Source: CAZZEX01 sp964653285 (lineage in GTDB: Bacteria > Chloroflexota > Anaerolineae > B4-G1). Taken from it: a DNA stretch of 64,000 nt. Below, in pieces: positions 49,951 to 58,781 of the stretch. Each line of letters starts with the position of its first letter. Position 1 is the stretch's first letter. The stretch lies in the NCBI GenBank assembly GCA_964653285.1, contig CAZZEX010000010.1, forward strand, positions 1-64,000, given 5' to 3'. Below the pieces are notes generated by a model. It ran no database searches and was not told the origin of the DNA. It saw only the letters and a program-made list of their open reading frames with translations. Made by a program: the position numbers and the translations under genes.

Positions 49951-51294
49951 CTACGCGAAATCTACCGGCTGCTGGCGCGTCTCGGCGTCGAGGAACTGGG
50001 CGAGGCGCTCCTGGAAGAAGAGCTGCACCACGCCAGTAGGGCCGTTGCGGTGCTTGCTCACCAAGATGTCGGCGATGTGCTGCTTCTCCGTGTCGGGGTG
50101 GTACAACTCGTCGCGGTAGATGAACATCACGACGTCCGCGTCTTGCTCGAGCCCTCCGCTTTCCCTCAAATCAGCCAATACCGGCCGTTTGTTACTGCGC
50201 TGCTCGACGGCGCGGGAGAGTTGGGAGGCGGCTACCACGGGCAGGTCCAATTCCCGCGCCAGCGCCTTGAGCGAGCGGGAGATGTAGGAGACCTCCTGTA
50301 CCCGGTTCTCGGAGCGGACGTCTCCGGTCATCAACTGCAGGTAATCCACGAGGACGAGGTCAAGCCCGTGCTCGGCGTGGAGGCGGCGAGCCTTGGTGCG
50401 CAGTTGCAGAGCCGAGATGGAGGGGGTGTCGTCAATGAAGACCGGGACGTCGGCGAGTTTGCCGGTGGCCTGGACGAAGAGGGGCCATTCGTCCTCGTGC
50501 AGATCGCCCAACCGCAGCCGCTGGGAGTCAATCCCGGTTTCGGCGGCCACCATGCGTTGCACGACCTGCTCGGCCGACATCTCCAGGCTGAAGATGGCGA
50601 CGCGCTGGCCGTGGCGGGCGGCGTTCCGCGCAATGGAGAGGCACAGGCTGGTCTTCCCGACCGAGGGTCTGGCGGCGATGAGGATAAAGTCGGAGCGTTG
50701 CAGTCCACCCAGCAGCCGGTCGAGGTCAATGAAGCCGGTGGGCACACCCAGTGGCTCGCCCCGGTGGGCGTAGAGATACTCGATGCGGTCATAGTAGCGG
50801 CGGATGATCTCCTGGATGGGGGCCAGGTCACGGGTGATGCGGCGCTGGGAGACGCTGAAGAGCGCCTGCTCGGCCTGGTCAACGGTTTGGTCTATGTCCT
50901 CGGCTTCCTGATAGGCCAGTTGCGCGATCTGGCTGGCCGCGCTGATCAGTCGCCGACGAATGGCGGACTGTTCGACGATGTGACCGTATGCCTCGACGTG
51001 GATAGCGCTGGGGACGGCGTTGATGAGGTGGGTGATGTAGGCCGCACCGCCAACCTCCTCCAGTTGCCCCCGTCGCTCCAATTCATCGCACAGCGTGACG
51101 AAATCAATCGGCTCACGACGCTCGTGGAGCGCAAAGATAGCCTCGTAAATCCAGGCATTCTTCTGGATGTAGAAATCCTCCCCCTTCAGGAAGGGGGAGA
51201 CACGAAACAACGCTTCGGGATCAATGAGGAGGGAGCCAAGTACCGCCTCCTCAGCCTCAACGTTGTGGGGGATCATCTTGTCTGGAGTTGCCAT
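49951..51294 (-). CDS. dnaB: Replicative DNA helicase DnaB
   Basis: 447 residues. N-terminal helical domain (MIPHNVEAEEAVLGSLLIDPEAL, VGGAAYITHLINAVPS), linker, then a RecA-like domain: Walker A ARPSVGKTSL at about 208-217, SLEMSAEQVVQRM, VLVDYLQLM, ASQLSRAVEQR and DLRESGGLEQDADVVMFIYRDE. It is the hexameric helicase of the replication fork. It is downstream of the bifunctional-nuclease gene by 88 bases and near the DnaD/loader genes. Confidence 0.96.
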   Translation of the reverse strand: MATPDKMIPHNVEAEEAVLGSLLIDPEALFRVSPFLKGEDFYIQKNAWIYEAIFALHERREPIDFVTLCDELERRGQLEEVGGAAYITHLINAVPSAIHVEAYGHIVEQSAIRRRLISAASQIAQLAYQEAEDIDQTVDQAEQALFSVSQRRITRDLAPIQEIIRRYYDRIEYLYAHRGEPLGVPTGFIDLDRLLGGLQRSDFILIAARPSVGKTSLCLSIARNAARHGQRVAIFSLEMSAEQVVQRMVAAETGIDSQRLRLGDLHEDEWPLFVQATGKLADVPVFIDDTPSISALQLRTKARRLHAEHGLDLVLVDYLQLMTGDVRSENRVQEVSYISRSLKALARELDLPVVAASQLSRAVEQRSNKRPVLADLRESGGLEQDADVVMFIYRDELYHPDTEKQHIADILVSKHRNGPTGVVQLFFQERLAQFLDAETRQQPVDFA

Positions 51295-51382
51295 ACTTCT
51301 TCTTCCCAGTGCAGCGTGATGCGTGAAACGTGATGATTGGGCGCTGTGTATGCCTCACGCTTCGCGTTTCAACTTACGGGGA

Positions 51383-51874
51383 CTATTGTAAGGGCAGGTC
51401 GTCCAGGTCGAGGGTGTTAATGAAGTCACGAAAGGCGGACAGTTCTTCGTCACCCGCATCCTCGGTGACGTCCGCTTCGGGGGTGATGCCGGCCTGCACC
51501 ATGACGTTCTCCTCAACGAAGATAGGAACGTTGGCGCGCACCGCCAGAGCGATGGCGTCGGAGGGGCGCGAGTCAATCTCCACCTGCCGCCCATTCAGAC
51601 TCACACTGATGTGGGCGTAGAAGGTGTCGTCGCGCAGATCGTTCACGATGATGTGGGAGATCTCACCGCCCATCTCGGTGATGACGTTGTTGAGCAGGTC
51701 GTGGGTTAGGGGACGGGCGACCTCGATATCTCGCAGCCGGATGGCTATGGCATCGGCCTCATAAGGGCCAATCCAGATGGGCAGGTATCGCTCGGCGTTG
51801 GTCTCTTTGAGGATGATCACCCGGTGCTCTGACATCAGGCTTGCCCGGATGCTATCTATTGTCACTTTGATCAT
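51383..51874 (-). CDS. Bifunctional nuclease family protein (DUF151)
   Basis: 163 residues from ATG 51874 (TGAGGAGGCAACGG upstream). VTIDSIRASLMSEHRVIILKE, LPIWIGPYEADAIAIRL, SRPSDAIALAVRANVPIFVEENVM are the BFN domain motifs. The acidic tail (EADVTEDAGDEELSAF) is normal for bacterial members. Plant homologues degrade DNA and RNA; bacterial function is poorly known. It overlaps the end of the large membrane protein gene by 23 bases. Confidence 0.9.
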   Translation of the reverse strand: MIKVTIDSIRASLMSEHRVIILKETNAERYLPIWIGPYEADAIAIRLRDIEVARPLTHDLLNNVITEMGGEISHIIVNDLRDDTFYAHISVSLNGRQVEIDSRPSDAIALAVRANVPIFVEENVMVQAGITPEADVTEDAGDEELSAFRDFINTLDLDDLPLQ

Positions 51875-54800
51875 CCGTTGCCTCCTCAGTAGAATCTTGT
51901 CCAAACCTATTATACCACAGAGGGAAGGAATGGGGCAAATAGGAATGTGTTCCTATGAGAAGTGTCGTCAGGTGGAGAGCGTCGCTGCTATTGGTGGTAG
52001 TGAGCCGCTCACCTGTCGCCAGGTCGTAGAGGCCGCATAGCAGGGTGTGCTCACCCGGCCGTGTGTCAGCGGGGATGTCCAGAACACGCTCATCTAAGAT
52101 CACTTCGCCTGGCAACCAGCCCGTCGTGGGGCGCGTCCAGTTCGCCGGTTCGCCATCCGACTGGGCCACCAGTTTCCCGTCTGGGTCTACCAAATGCAGG
52201 AAAACCCGATAACTGGTCGCTGTCTCGGTTTCGGCCCGCCACGCCAGCGTCACGGTGATGGTCGCTGGAGGCTGGAGGTGGGGGGATGGGGCCTGAATGT
52301 TGGCACCCAGCAAGGTAGCCACGTCTCCCAGAGGTGTGTCGGCTTCCACGTCCAGCGGAGGTGCAGTCCAACACCGCTCCAGGGCGTGGACGTACAGGGA
52401 GCCAATGGGCCGAGGGGCTGCCTGGTCAAGTTGAATCTGCCAGGAGTGCTCGCCGACTGGCGTGTGAGCGGGCAGACGCAGCAGGATCTCGGTCCGCAGC
52501 CGGTCGCCCGGCTGCCAACGGGCGGGGGGATAGTGGCGGGCGACGGGAGCGGTGGTTACGAGGATCTCCTCGCCATCTGCCGTCACCAGGCGCAGCGCGA
52601 GTTGCCCGACCCCCCCCGCCCCCCCCTGCGAGGAGGGGAGTTCTACCCCCCCCGGCCCCTCCTGCGAGGAGGGGAGTTCTATCCCCCCCGCCCCCTCCTG
52701 CGAGGAACTTGAGGATTCGTTGGCGACGGCGTTGGGGTCGGTCACCTGCCACAGCAGCGTGACGCGCGCCGGATCGCCCGGTGCTGCCTCACAGCGGTCG
52801 GTGCGGCTACCTAGCAAGCGCAAGCCACCCCAGGCGTATGTTTCCGGGGCTGGCTTCATCCCCTCCTCCAGCGGGCGGTCCCCGCGGGCAGGACGGGTGA
52901 CGACGAGGTGGCCCACCTGATATTCGGCGATCGTCTGGCCGGTGTCGTGTCGCACCAGGCCGATGTGGAAGGTGTATTCGCCGGGAGGCGTGCCGTCCAG
53001 CAGCCGTAAGACGGAGGGGTCCATCACGTAGCCATCTAGTGGCCAGAAATCGGTGCCCGGTGCGAAGCGCCAGTCGGACGGGCGGGTCGCGTCACCTGCA
53101 CTCCACACCAGCCCGCTTTTTTCCACCAGGTCCACCAGGTGAACTGCCACATCGTAGACGACACCGATGGGCCGTAGGGGACGCCAGTATAGGATCAGTG
53201 TTATTTCGCCGTCGGCCGGGATGCGCTCGGCCGATTGTTCGTAGCCTAGCAGGCGCAGTTCGCCTGCCAGGTCCACCGCCTGGGCATGTTGGACGCCGCG
53301 CAATCCCTCGGTCCCTAGCGTGGGCCGGTGCAGCGGCGTGTCCACGACGTCGAAGAACATTTTGACGACGAGCGTCAGGCTGGTCAGCAGCAGGAGCCAG
53401 TGCATTGGCAGGGCTTTCGCTGCGGCGCGTGACGGGGCAGCGCCGTGAACAGGCGGTGTTGGGGCGGCAGCGCCGTAAACAGGCGGTGGTGGGGGTCTCC
53501 CTCCCCCCATGGGGGAGGGTCGGGGTGGGGGCTGCCGGGCTGGTGCAGCCCATACGAGGACAGCGACGAGGGCCAGCGCCCCCAGACCACTCAGCGCCCA
53601 GCCGAGGACGCGCGGCGGGGTCGGGCCGAAGGCCAGGTGCAGGACGTGTTCACCGGCCGGGACGTCGAGCAGCAGCAGGCCGTCTGGATAGCCAGGGCGG
53701 CAGGGGAGTGGTTCGCCGTCGAGCGTCGCCCGCCAGCCGGGGAAGTAGAACTGCCGATAGGTCAGCGTGGCCAGCTTGTCCGCGTGGATGAGGTAGGTTG
53801 CGTCGAGCGGGGAGCCGGCCAACTGGCGTGCAGTCATCCCCTCGGGGGCCACCAGGCGGTCGGGTGATTCGCCTGAGGCCAGCCGGTGGCGTAGATCGGT
53901 GGTATCGGGCAGCGTTTCCACCCAGCGGGGGAGGAACTCGCCCAGGGTGGTCGTGCCGATGAAGAGGGGGGGCTGCTCGAAGGCGACCAGGTGGGCGATG
54001 GTCGGCGCTTCGGGAACTGGCTCGCGGGGCGGGTAGAGCCAGGGGACACCCCCGGTCAGCAGGAGCAGCGTGGCGATGGCCAGGTATGTCAGTGTGTGTG
54101 CTCGCATCGCAGGCTGTCGAAGGCTCCTGGCCCTCGTCCCCGAGGGCGGGTTGGCAAGGCGACTCTTACCTGAGACACTCCCGAGATGGAGGCTAGGAGT
54201 AGTGTCGGCGAACGATGCTGCGACCAGGAGCGCACCGGCCAGTGAGGCCGGCCCCAGGAAGCGCCAGGGAAAGAAGGTCAGGTTGAGCAGCGGGAGAGTG
54301 TCCCACACCGGGCGCGAGAGCGGCATAACGAGCGTGGTGCAGACGAGGAGGAGCCCCAACCACAGCCCAACCTGCCGTCGCGTGGCGTGGCTCAGCCAGC
54401 GCCAGCGCCAGGGGAGGGCGATCGCCGCCAGCACCAGCGCGACCTGCGGCAGCGAGCGCACGACCGGTGGGTTAACCAGCGCCGGGTCGGCCGGCAGGCG
54501 GGGCCAGGCCAGCAAATCGTGCAGCGTCAGGAAATTGTCGAGGTAACTGTATCCCTGGCTGATGCTGGCGTCACTGCGCACGCATTGGGCTTCGGCCAGC
54601 GCGGGCAGCCAGAAGAAGGCGGTGACGAGGACGCCCAGAGCCAGGCCGGCGAGCGGCTTCCACAGGTGACGCCAGCCCTCGTGCCAACCCAGCCACGTCA
54701 GAAAGATGCCTATGGGGATGAGAGACTGGAAGATGATGCCGACGTGGCTGAGGAAGGCGGCCGCAAAGACCAGCGCGCTCGCCGCCAGCCAGCGGCCGCC

Positions 54801-55337
54801 GTGAAGGGTGGCCCGTCGCAGGGTCAAGAGCAGGAGTGGCAGGAGGGCCAGTGCCTGAGTCTCCGGCAGGCTACCGCGCACGTGGGCGTCGTACAGCAGG
54901 TAGGGGCTGTAGATGTAGGCCAGCGCGGCAACCCAGCCGCCGGGCGGCCCGAACAGATCGCGGGCCAGCAGATAAGCGCACCAGGCCGCCAGCACGAAGT
55001 GGCTCAGCACAGTGGCCCGATAGGCGGTGGTCAGCGGTAGGCCGGTGAGGTGGTAGAGTTCAACCAGGTAGTGCGACAGCGGAGGGAAGAAGTTGAAGAC
55101 AGGATAGCCGTAGCCGTGTACCAGGTCCGGGGACCAGCGCGGCCAGAGCAGCCCGGCGCGCACCAGGCGGTCGAGTGCCAGCGTGCGGTACAGGTGGGGC
55201 AGTGCGTCGTTGGTGCGTGGCAATCCGGCTCCGAAGTAGGGCCAGGCGGCGGGCAGGGCGGCCAGGGCTAACCCGATCCCTGTCAGCAGCGTCAGCATCC
55301 AATGTCGTTTTGCCCCTGGGGTGCCCCAGACACTCAT
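51852..55337 (-). CDS. Large PTPS-related (GT-C-like) membrane protein A
   Basis: 1161 residues. About ten membrane helices in residues 10-440, with PRTNDALPHLYRTLALDRLV at 39-58 and DLVHGYGYPVFNFFPPLSHY, the conserved luminal loop of the 6-pyruvoyl-tetrahydropterin-synthase-related/YfhO-like family. A soluble domain with YFPGWRATLDGEPL follows, then two more helices, then three beta-rich modules ending in YRVFLHLVDPDGKLVAQSDG, TGWLPGE...PGEHTLLCGLYD. It is probably a polyprenol-dependent glycosyltransferase or flippase-like envelope protein; the substrate is unknown. In-frame repeats interrupt it at 52611-52706 and 53439-53525. The C-terminus runs 20 residues past the paralogues, overlapping the next gene. 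Confidence 0.78.
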   Translation of the reverse strand: MSVWGTPGAKRHWMLTLLTGIGLALAALPAAWPYFGAGLPRTNDALPHLYRTLALDRLVRAGLLWPRWSPDLVHGYGYPVFNFFPPLSHYLVELYHLTGLPLTTAYRATVLSHFVLAAWCAYLLARDLFGPPGGWVAALAYIYSPYLLYDAHVRGSLPETQALALLPLLLLTLRRATLHGGRWLAASALVFAAAFLSHVGIIFQSLIPIGIFLTWLGWHEGWRHLWKPLAGLALGVLVTAFFWLPALAEAQCVRSDASISQGYSYLDNFLTLHDLLAWPRLPADPALVNPPVVRSLPQVALVLAAIALPWRWRWLSHATRRQVGLWLGLLLVCTTLVMPLSRPVWDTLPLLNLTFFPWRFLGPASLAGALLVAASFADTTPSLHLGSVSGKSRLANPPSGTRARSLRQPAMRAHTLTYLAIATLLLLTGGVPWLYPPREPVPEAPTIAHLVAFEQPPLFIGTTTLGEFLPRWVETLPDTTDLRHRLASGESPDRLVAPEGMTARQLAGSPLDATYLIHADKLATLTYRQFYFPGWRATLDGEPLPCRPGYPDGLLLLDVPAGEHVLHLAFGPTPPRVLGWALSGLGALALVAVLVWAAPARQPPPRPSPMGGGRPPPPPVYGAAAPTPPVHGAAPSRAAAKALPMHWLLLLTSLTLVVKMFFDVVDTPLHRPTLGTEGLRGVQHAQAVDLAGELRLLGYEQSAERIPADGEITLILYWRPLRPIGVVYDVAVHLVDLVEKSGLVWSAGDATRPSDWRFAPGTDFWPLDGYVMDPSVLRLLDGTPPGEYTFHIGLVRHDTGQTIAEYQVGHLVVTRPARGDRPLEEGMKPAPETYAWGGLRLLGSRTDRCEAAPGDPARVTLLWQVTDPNAVANESSSSSQEGAGGIELPSSQEGPGGVELPSSQGGAGGVGQLALRLVTADGEEILVTTAPVARHYPPARWQPGDRLRTEILLRLPAHTPVGEHSWQIQLDQAAPRPIGSLYVHALERCWTAPPLDVEADTPLGDVATLLGANIQAPSPHLQPPATITVTLAWRAETETATSYRVFLHLVDPDGKLVAQSDGEPANWTRPTTGWLPGEVILDERVLDIPADTRPGEHTLLCGLYDLATGERLTTTNSSDALHLTTLLIGTHSYLPHSFPLWYNRFGQDSTEEATDDQSDNR
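52611..52706 (-). repeat. 36-bp in-frame tandem repeat (C-rich/G-rich), three copies
   Basis: Units are spaced exactly 36 bases (TGCGAGGA at 52627, 52663, 52699). Each codes for 12 residues of the type ELPSSQEGPGGV. The same unit occurs in protein D at 62416-62560. Confidence 0.88.
53439..53525 (-). repeat. Palindromic repeats in the inter-helix linker of protein A
   Basis: Two GCCGTxAACAGGCGG palindromes (about 53440-53458, 53470-53488) followed by a CCCTCCCCCCATGGGGGAGGG palindrome (about 53499-53520). They encode PPRPSPMGGGRPPPPPVYGA and PVHGAAPS. Confidence 0.85.
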
Positions 55338-55504
55338 ACAATCTCGCCTCTGTGGCCAGAGTATACTTCAACTGCTCATGGCTGGCAAGAGAGCAGGCGA
55401 TGGAACGTCACCAGCAGGCGATTCCATCGGCGACGCCATCCATCAACTCTTGTCACTCTTGCTGCGGTATGCTATACTTCAATGGGGTGATTTAAGAACT
55501 CAGA

Positions 55505-55595
55505 ATAGGACGCGGATAGTCACGGATCAGACGGATTTTCACTGATTTTTCTGTGTTTATCCGTGCAATCTGTGTTGATCCGTGTACCATATCGT
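55505..55595. repeat. Intergenic ATCCGTG/CACGGAT-rich repeat
   Basis: Alternating GTCACGGATCAGACGG, TTTATCCGTGCAATC, TTGATCCGTGTACC, separated by A/T-rich pieces. This is a common dispersed intergenic sequence type in environmental bacteria. It sits between divergent paralogues A and B and could hold their promoters. Confidence 0.6.
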
Positions 55596-55613
55596 AAGTG
55601 GAAAAGCCAACAG

Positions 55614-58600
55614 ATGAAAAAAATCCTCTCGCCTGTTCGTGCTCTTGGCCAATGGGGCATAAACAGGGTGGGGGTGCTACTTGGTCTGGCTGCCCTCGTC
55701 GTCGCTCCCGTTTTTCTCAGCGGCCTGCCGTGCAGCGATGATACCCTGCCTCACTTTTTCCGCGCTGTTCAATTAGACGTCAACGTGCGCAGCGGTGCAC
55801 CGTTTCTGCAATGGGGTACTGACCTGATGCGCGGCTATGGATATCCGATCTTCGCTTTCTACGCCCCGCTGACGTACTGGTTGATCGAGGTTATTCACTG
55901 GCTCGGCGCCGATTTTGGCCTTGCGCTTCAACTGACGTTTTTCTCTGCGATCCTTCTTGCCGGCTGGGGCGCGTACACCTTCGCACGACATTATTTGACT
56001 GTGCCTGGCGCTTTCGTCGCCGGCCTGGCCTATCTTTTCGCGCCCTATCTGCTCTACGATGCCATCCAGCGCGGCGCGCTCCCCGAATCGCTCGCCCTGG
56101 CGCTACTGCCGTGGGCCCTCGCCGCCGCCGCCGATGCGCAAATCAAGCGCACGCCGCGTGCCATCGCGCTCACCGCTGCGGCTTTTTCAATTCTGATCCT
56201 GGCCCACAATGTTGTGCCGGTCTTCGGCCTGGGCATGGCTCTCGCGTTGAGCGTGATCCCAAATGACTCTTTTTCCACACCCGTGCGAGGGTGGTGGCTT
56301 CGCGGGTGTGCGGTTGTTCGGGGCATGTGGCCCACCGTCGCCGCTTTGCTCCTGGCCCTCGGCCTCACTGCCTTCTTCTGGCTGCCCGTCCTGGCCGATC
56401 TACAGTATACTCAATCCCGCCGCCCCGACCCGCCCTTCCACGATTGGCCGCGCTTTGAGCAGCATATCCTCCCGCTTGCTGCGCTCGTCGAATGGCCGGC
56501 CGATCCGGCCGATCCTCACCTGCTCAACCCGCCGGTCAGCCGCACGCTGGGGGCCGGCCAGGCGGTTTTTGCTCTCATCGGTTTAGGCCTGCTCCCGCGC
56601 TATGGCCTGCCTAAACGGGGCTGGCGGTTGTTTATCCTGGGTGCAATGACCCTGGGCTGCTTATTCTTCGCCAGCGTGCTTTCGCGGTGGTGGTGGTGGA
56701 ACCTGGATGCGCTTAATTTCATTCAGCTCCCCACGCGTTTCCTCGGCCCTGCGAGTCTCGGTCTGGCCGTCCTTTCCGGTCTTGCCGTAGATCAGTTGAC
56801 CCATATCTCCCGTGTGAAGTTCGGCCAGAGCATCCTGATTGCCGTCCCGGCGTTGGCAGTCTCAATCTCCGGCTGGCCGTGGTTGTACCCACTCTACTGC
56901 CCGGTTCCAGAGCACCCTACGCGAGTTACCCTCGCCCATTCCACGGTCTGGAGCCGCTGGTATGCTGAGGCGCAGGGCGAAGTGCTGCCGCGCTGGGTGG
57001 ATACCTTGCCGCCGCAAGACGCCCTCATTTCGCAATATGACGCCCAACAGCCTGTTAATCGGCTTCTTATGCCGGATGGCGTGGAAATGGTCGCATGGGA
57101 TTCATCGCCGGGGCGCGACTGCTATACCCTCGTATTGTCAAACCCGGCTACGGTCATTTACCGCACCTTCTATTTCCCTGGTTGGCGCGCTGTGCTCGAC
57201 GGGGATCCAATCCCCATCCGCGTCGCCCCCGGCGAAGGCTTGATGGCCTTGGACCTGCCCGCTGGCAGCCATACCGTTGAGATTGCGTTCCAGCGCACCC
57301 CAATTCGAAGAATCACCCTCATCGCCAGCAGCGTTGCTGTGCTCATCGTCCTTCCCCTGTGGGCCATACCTCGTACTACCTCAGCCATCACCACCCATCG
57401 CTCCCCCTCTGACCCTCACTTCACCACTCTTACGCTCATCGTGTTTGTCCTCCTGGCGTGCAAATTCGGCCTCGCAGATCGTATTCCCTCCCCCATCCGC
57501 GCCGACCGGTTCAGAGAAGGGCGACTCTCCGGGCTGAGCACTCCGGCCGCGGTGGACTTCTCGGGCGAGGTCACCTGTCTGGGGTACACCGGGCCGGCGC
57601 AGGTCAAGCCGGGCGCGTCCTTCCTGCTCACCCAATATTGGACAGCCCAACACTCCATCGGCGTGCCTTATTGGTTCGCGGTGCGGGTCGCAGACGAGGC
57701 CGGCAATGTGTGGAATCTGCCGCCGCAGCGGCCCTTTGGGTTTGCGTTCTATCCCGGAACCGATCGGTGGCTTCCGGGCAACTACGCGCGCGACGCCTAT
57801 CGAATACAATTGCTGCCCGGCACGCCTCCCGGCGAATATTGGCTGGAGGCCAGTGCGTTCCGCCGTGACGTGGACCTGGCCCTCATCCCTGTTGGCGTAC
57901 CCACCAGTCTTGACCCCTCCCTGGCCCGGGTGGGGAAGATCGTCGTGATCCCTGCCACCACGAAACTCGGCCCGCAGGACGCGGCGGTGGATACCTACTC
58001 TCCCAGGATACTGTACCCACTGTCCGGCCTGACTCTGATTGGATGGTCTATACCGGAGGGCACCCTCATATCAGGTGACTTCGCCCACGTTGAGTTGTTG
58101 TGGACCACGCCCGCAAATCTGCCCGGGGCGGATCGCGTGGCTACGCTGGGGCTACTCGACGCCCGGGGCAATACAGTTGCCGGCCATGTTCTCACTATTG
58201 GCGGAGCCAGATACCCGACCAGCCAGTGGGGGCCGGGTGCGGTGGTGCGCGATCAAATCAACTGGCGGATACCGCCAGCACTGGCATCGGGAGCGTACGC
58301 CATCACAGCCGGCATAGCCGAGACAGAGACCATCTCCCTGGGCTCGCTCACCGTCGTAGCGCCTGCGCGGACCTTCACACCGCCGGCTGTGGCTGTGGAA
58401 GTCAATGCTGCCTTCGGGTTTGCCCGGCTAGATGGGTTCACCCTCTCCAGCGCATCAGCAGCCCCTGGTGAGACGGTCGTCCTTGATTTGTTGTGGCAGG
58501 CCGTTGAAGAAACTGAAACGAGTTACCGCGTCTTCACCCACGTGCGCGACGCGATTGGGTCTGTCCGTGCCCAATCCGATAGCGTGCCGGCAGAGTGGAC

Positions 58601-58769
58601 GCGCCCGACCACTGGCTGGCTTCCCGGTGAATTCATCCTCGACCGCCATGCACTCTCCATCCCGTCCGACTTGCCAGCCGGTAAGTATGAGTTGTTTGTG
58701 GGACTGTGTGATGCCGCCACCGGCGAACGCATCGGTGAAGTCCTGATTGCAGAAATCCAGGTGCGCTAG
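55614..58769 (+). CDS. Large PTPS-related (GT-C-like) membrane protein B
   Basis: 1051 residues from ATG 55614 (MKKILSPVRALGQW); an earlier GTG frame start at 55563 lies in the intergenic repeat. About ten membrane helices (first at about 22-42), then SGLPCSDDTLPHFFRAVQLDV, GTDLMRGYGYPIFAFYAPLTYW and FYFPGWRAVLDGDPIPIRV, as in protein A. The C-terminal half has three beta-rich modules ending TSYRVFTHVRDAIGSVRAQSDS and TTGWLPGEFIL. It is the only one of the four paralogues on the plus strand and the only one without an inserted repeat in the inter-helix linker (RTTSAITTHRSPSDPH). Confidence 0.78.
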   Translation: MKKILSPVRALGQWGINRVGVLLGLAALVVAPVFLSGLPCSDDTLPHFFRAVQLDVNVRSGAPFLQWGTDLMRGYGYPIFAFYAPLTYWLIEVIHWLGADFGLALQLTFFSAILLAGWGAYTFARHYLTVPGAFVAGLAYLFAPYLLYDAIQRGALPESLALALLPWALAAAADAQIKRTPRAIALTAAAFSILILAHNVVPVFGLGMALALSVIPNDSFSTPVRGWWLRGCAVVRGMWPTVAALLLALGLTAFFWLPVLADLQYTQSRRPDPPFHDWPRFEQHILPLAALVEWPADPADPHLLNPPVSRTLGAGQAVFALIGLGLLPRYGLPKRGWRLFILGAMTLGCLFFASVLSRWWWWNLDALNFIQLPTRFLGPASLGLAVLSGLAVDQLTHISRVKFGQSILIAVPALAVSISGWPWLYPLYCPVPEHPTRVTLAHSTVWSRWYAEAQGEVLPRWVDTLPPQDALISQYDAQQPVNRLLMPDGVEMVAWDSSPGRDCYTLVLSNPATVIYRTFYFPGWRAVLDGDPIPIRVAPGEGLMALDLPAGSHTVEIAFQRTPIRRITLIASSVAVLIVLPLWAIPRTTSAITTHRSPSDPHFTTLTLIVFVLLACKFGLADRIPSPIRADRFREGRLSGLSTPAAVDFSGEVTCLGYTGPAQVKPGASFLLTQYWTAQHSIGVPYWFAVRVADEAGNVWNLPPQRPFGFAFYPGTDRWLPGNYARDAYRIQLLPGTPPGEYWLEASAFRRDVDLALIPVGVPTSLDPSLARVGKIVVIPATTKLGPQDAAVDTYSPRILYPLSGLTLIGWSIPEGTLISGDFAHVELLWTTPANLPGADRVATLGLLDARGNTVAGHVLTIGGARYPTSQWGPGAVVRDQINWRIPPALASGAYAITAGIAETETISLGSLTVVAPARTFTPPAVAVEVNAAFGFARLDGFTLSSASAAPGETVVLDLLWQAVEETETSYRVFTHVRDAIGSVRAQSDSVPAEWTRPTTGWLPGEFILDRHALSIPSDLPAGKYELFVGLCDAATGERIGEVLIAEIQVR

Positions 58770-58781
58770 GAAATGGTTGAG

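Noticed and set aside
52611..52706. 36-bp spaced repeats that might suggest a CRISPR array (also 62416-62560)
   Set aside because: The 36-bp units are contiguous with no spacers and stay in frame within a clear coding sequence. No cas genes are present.
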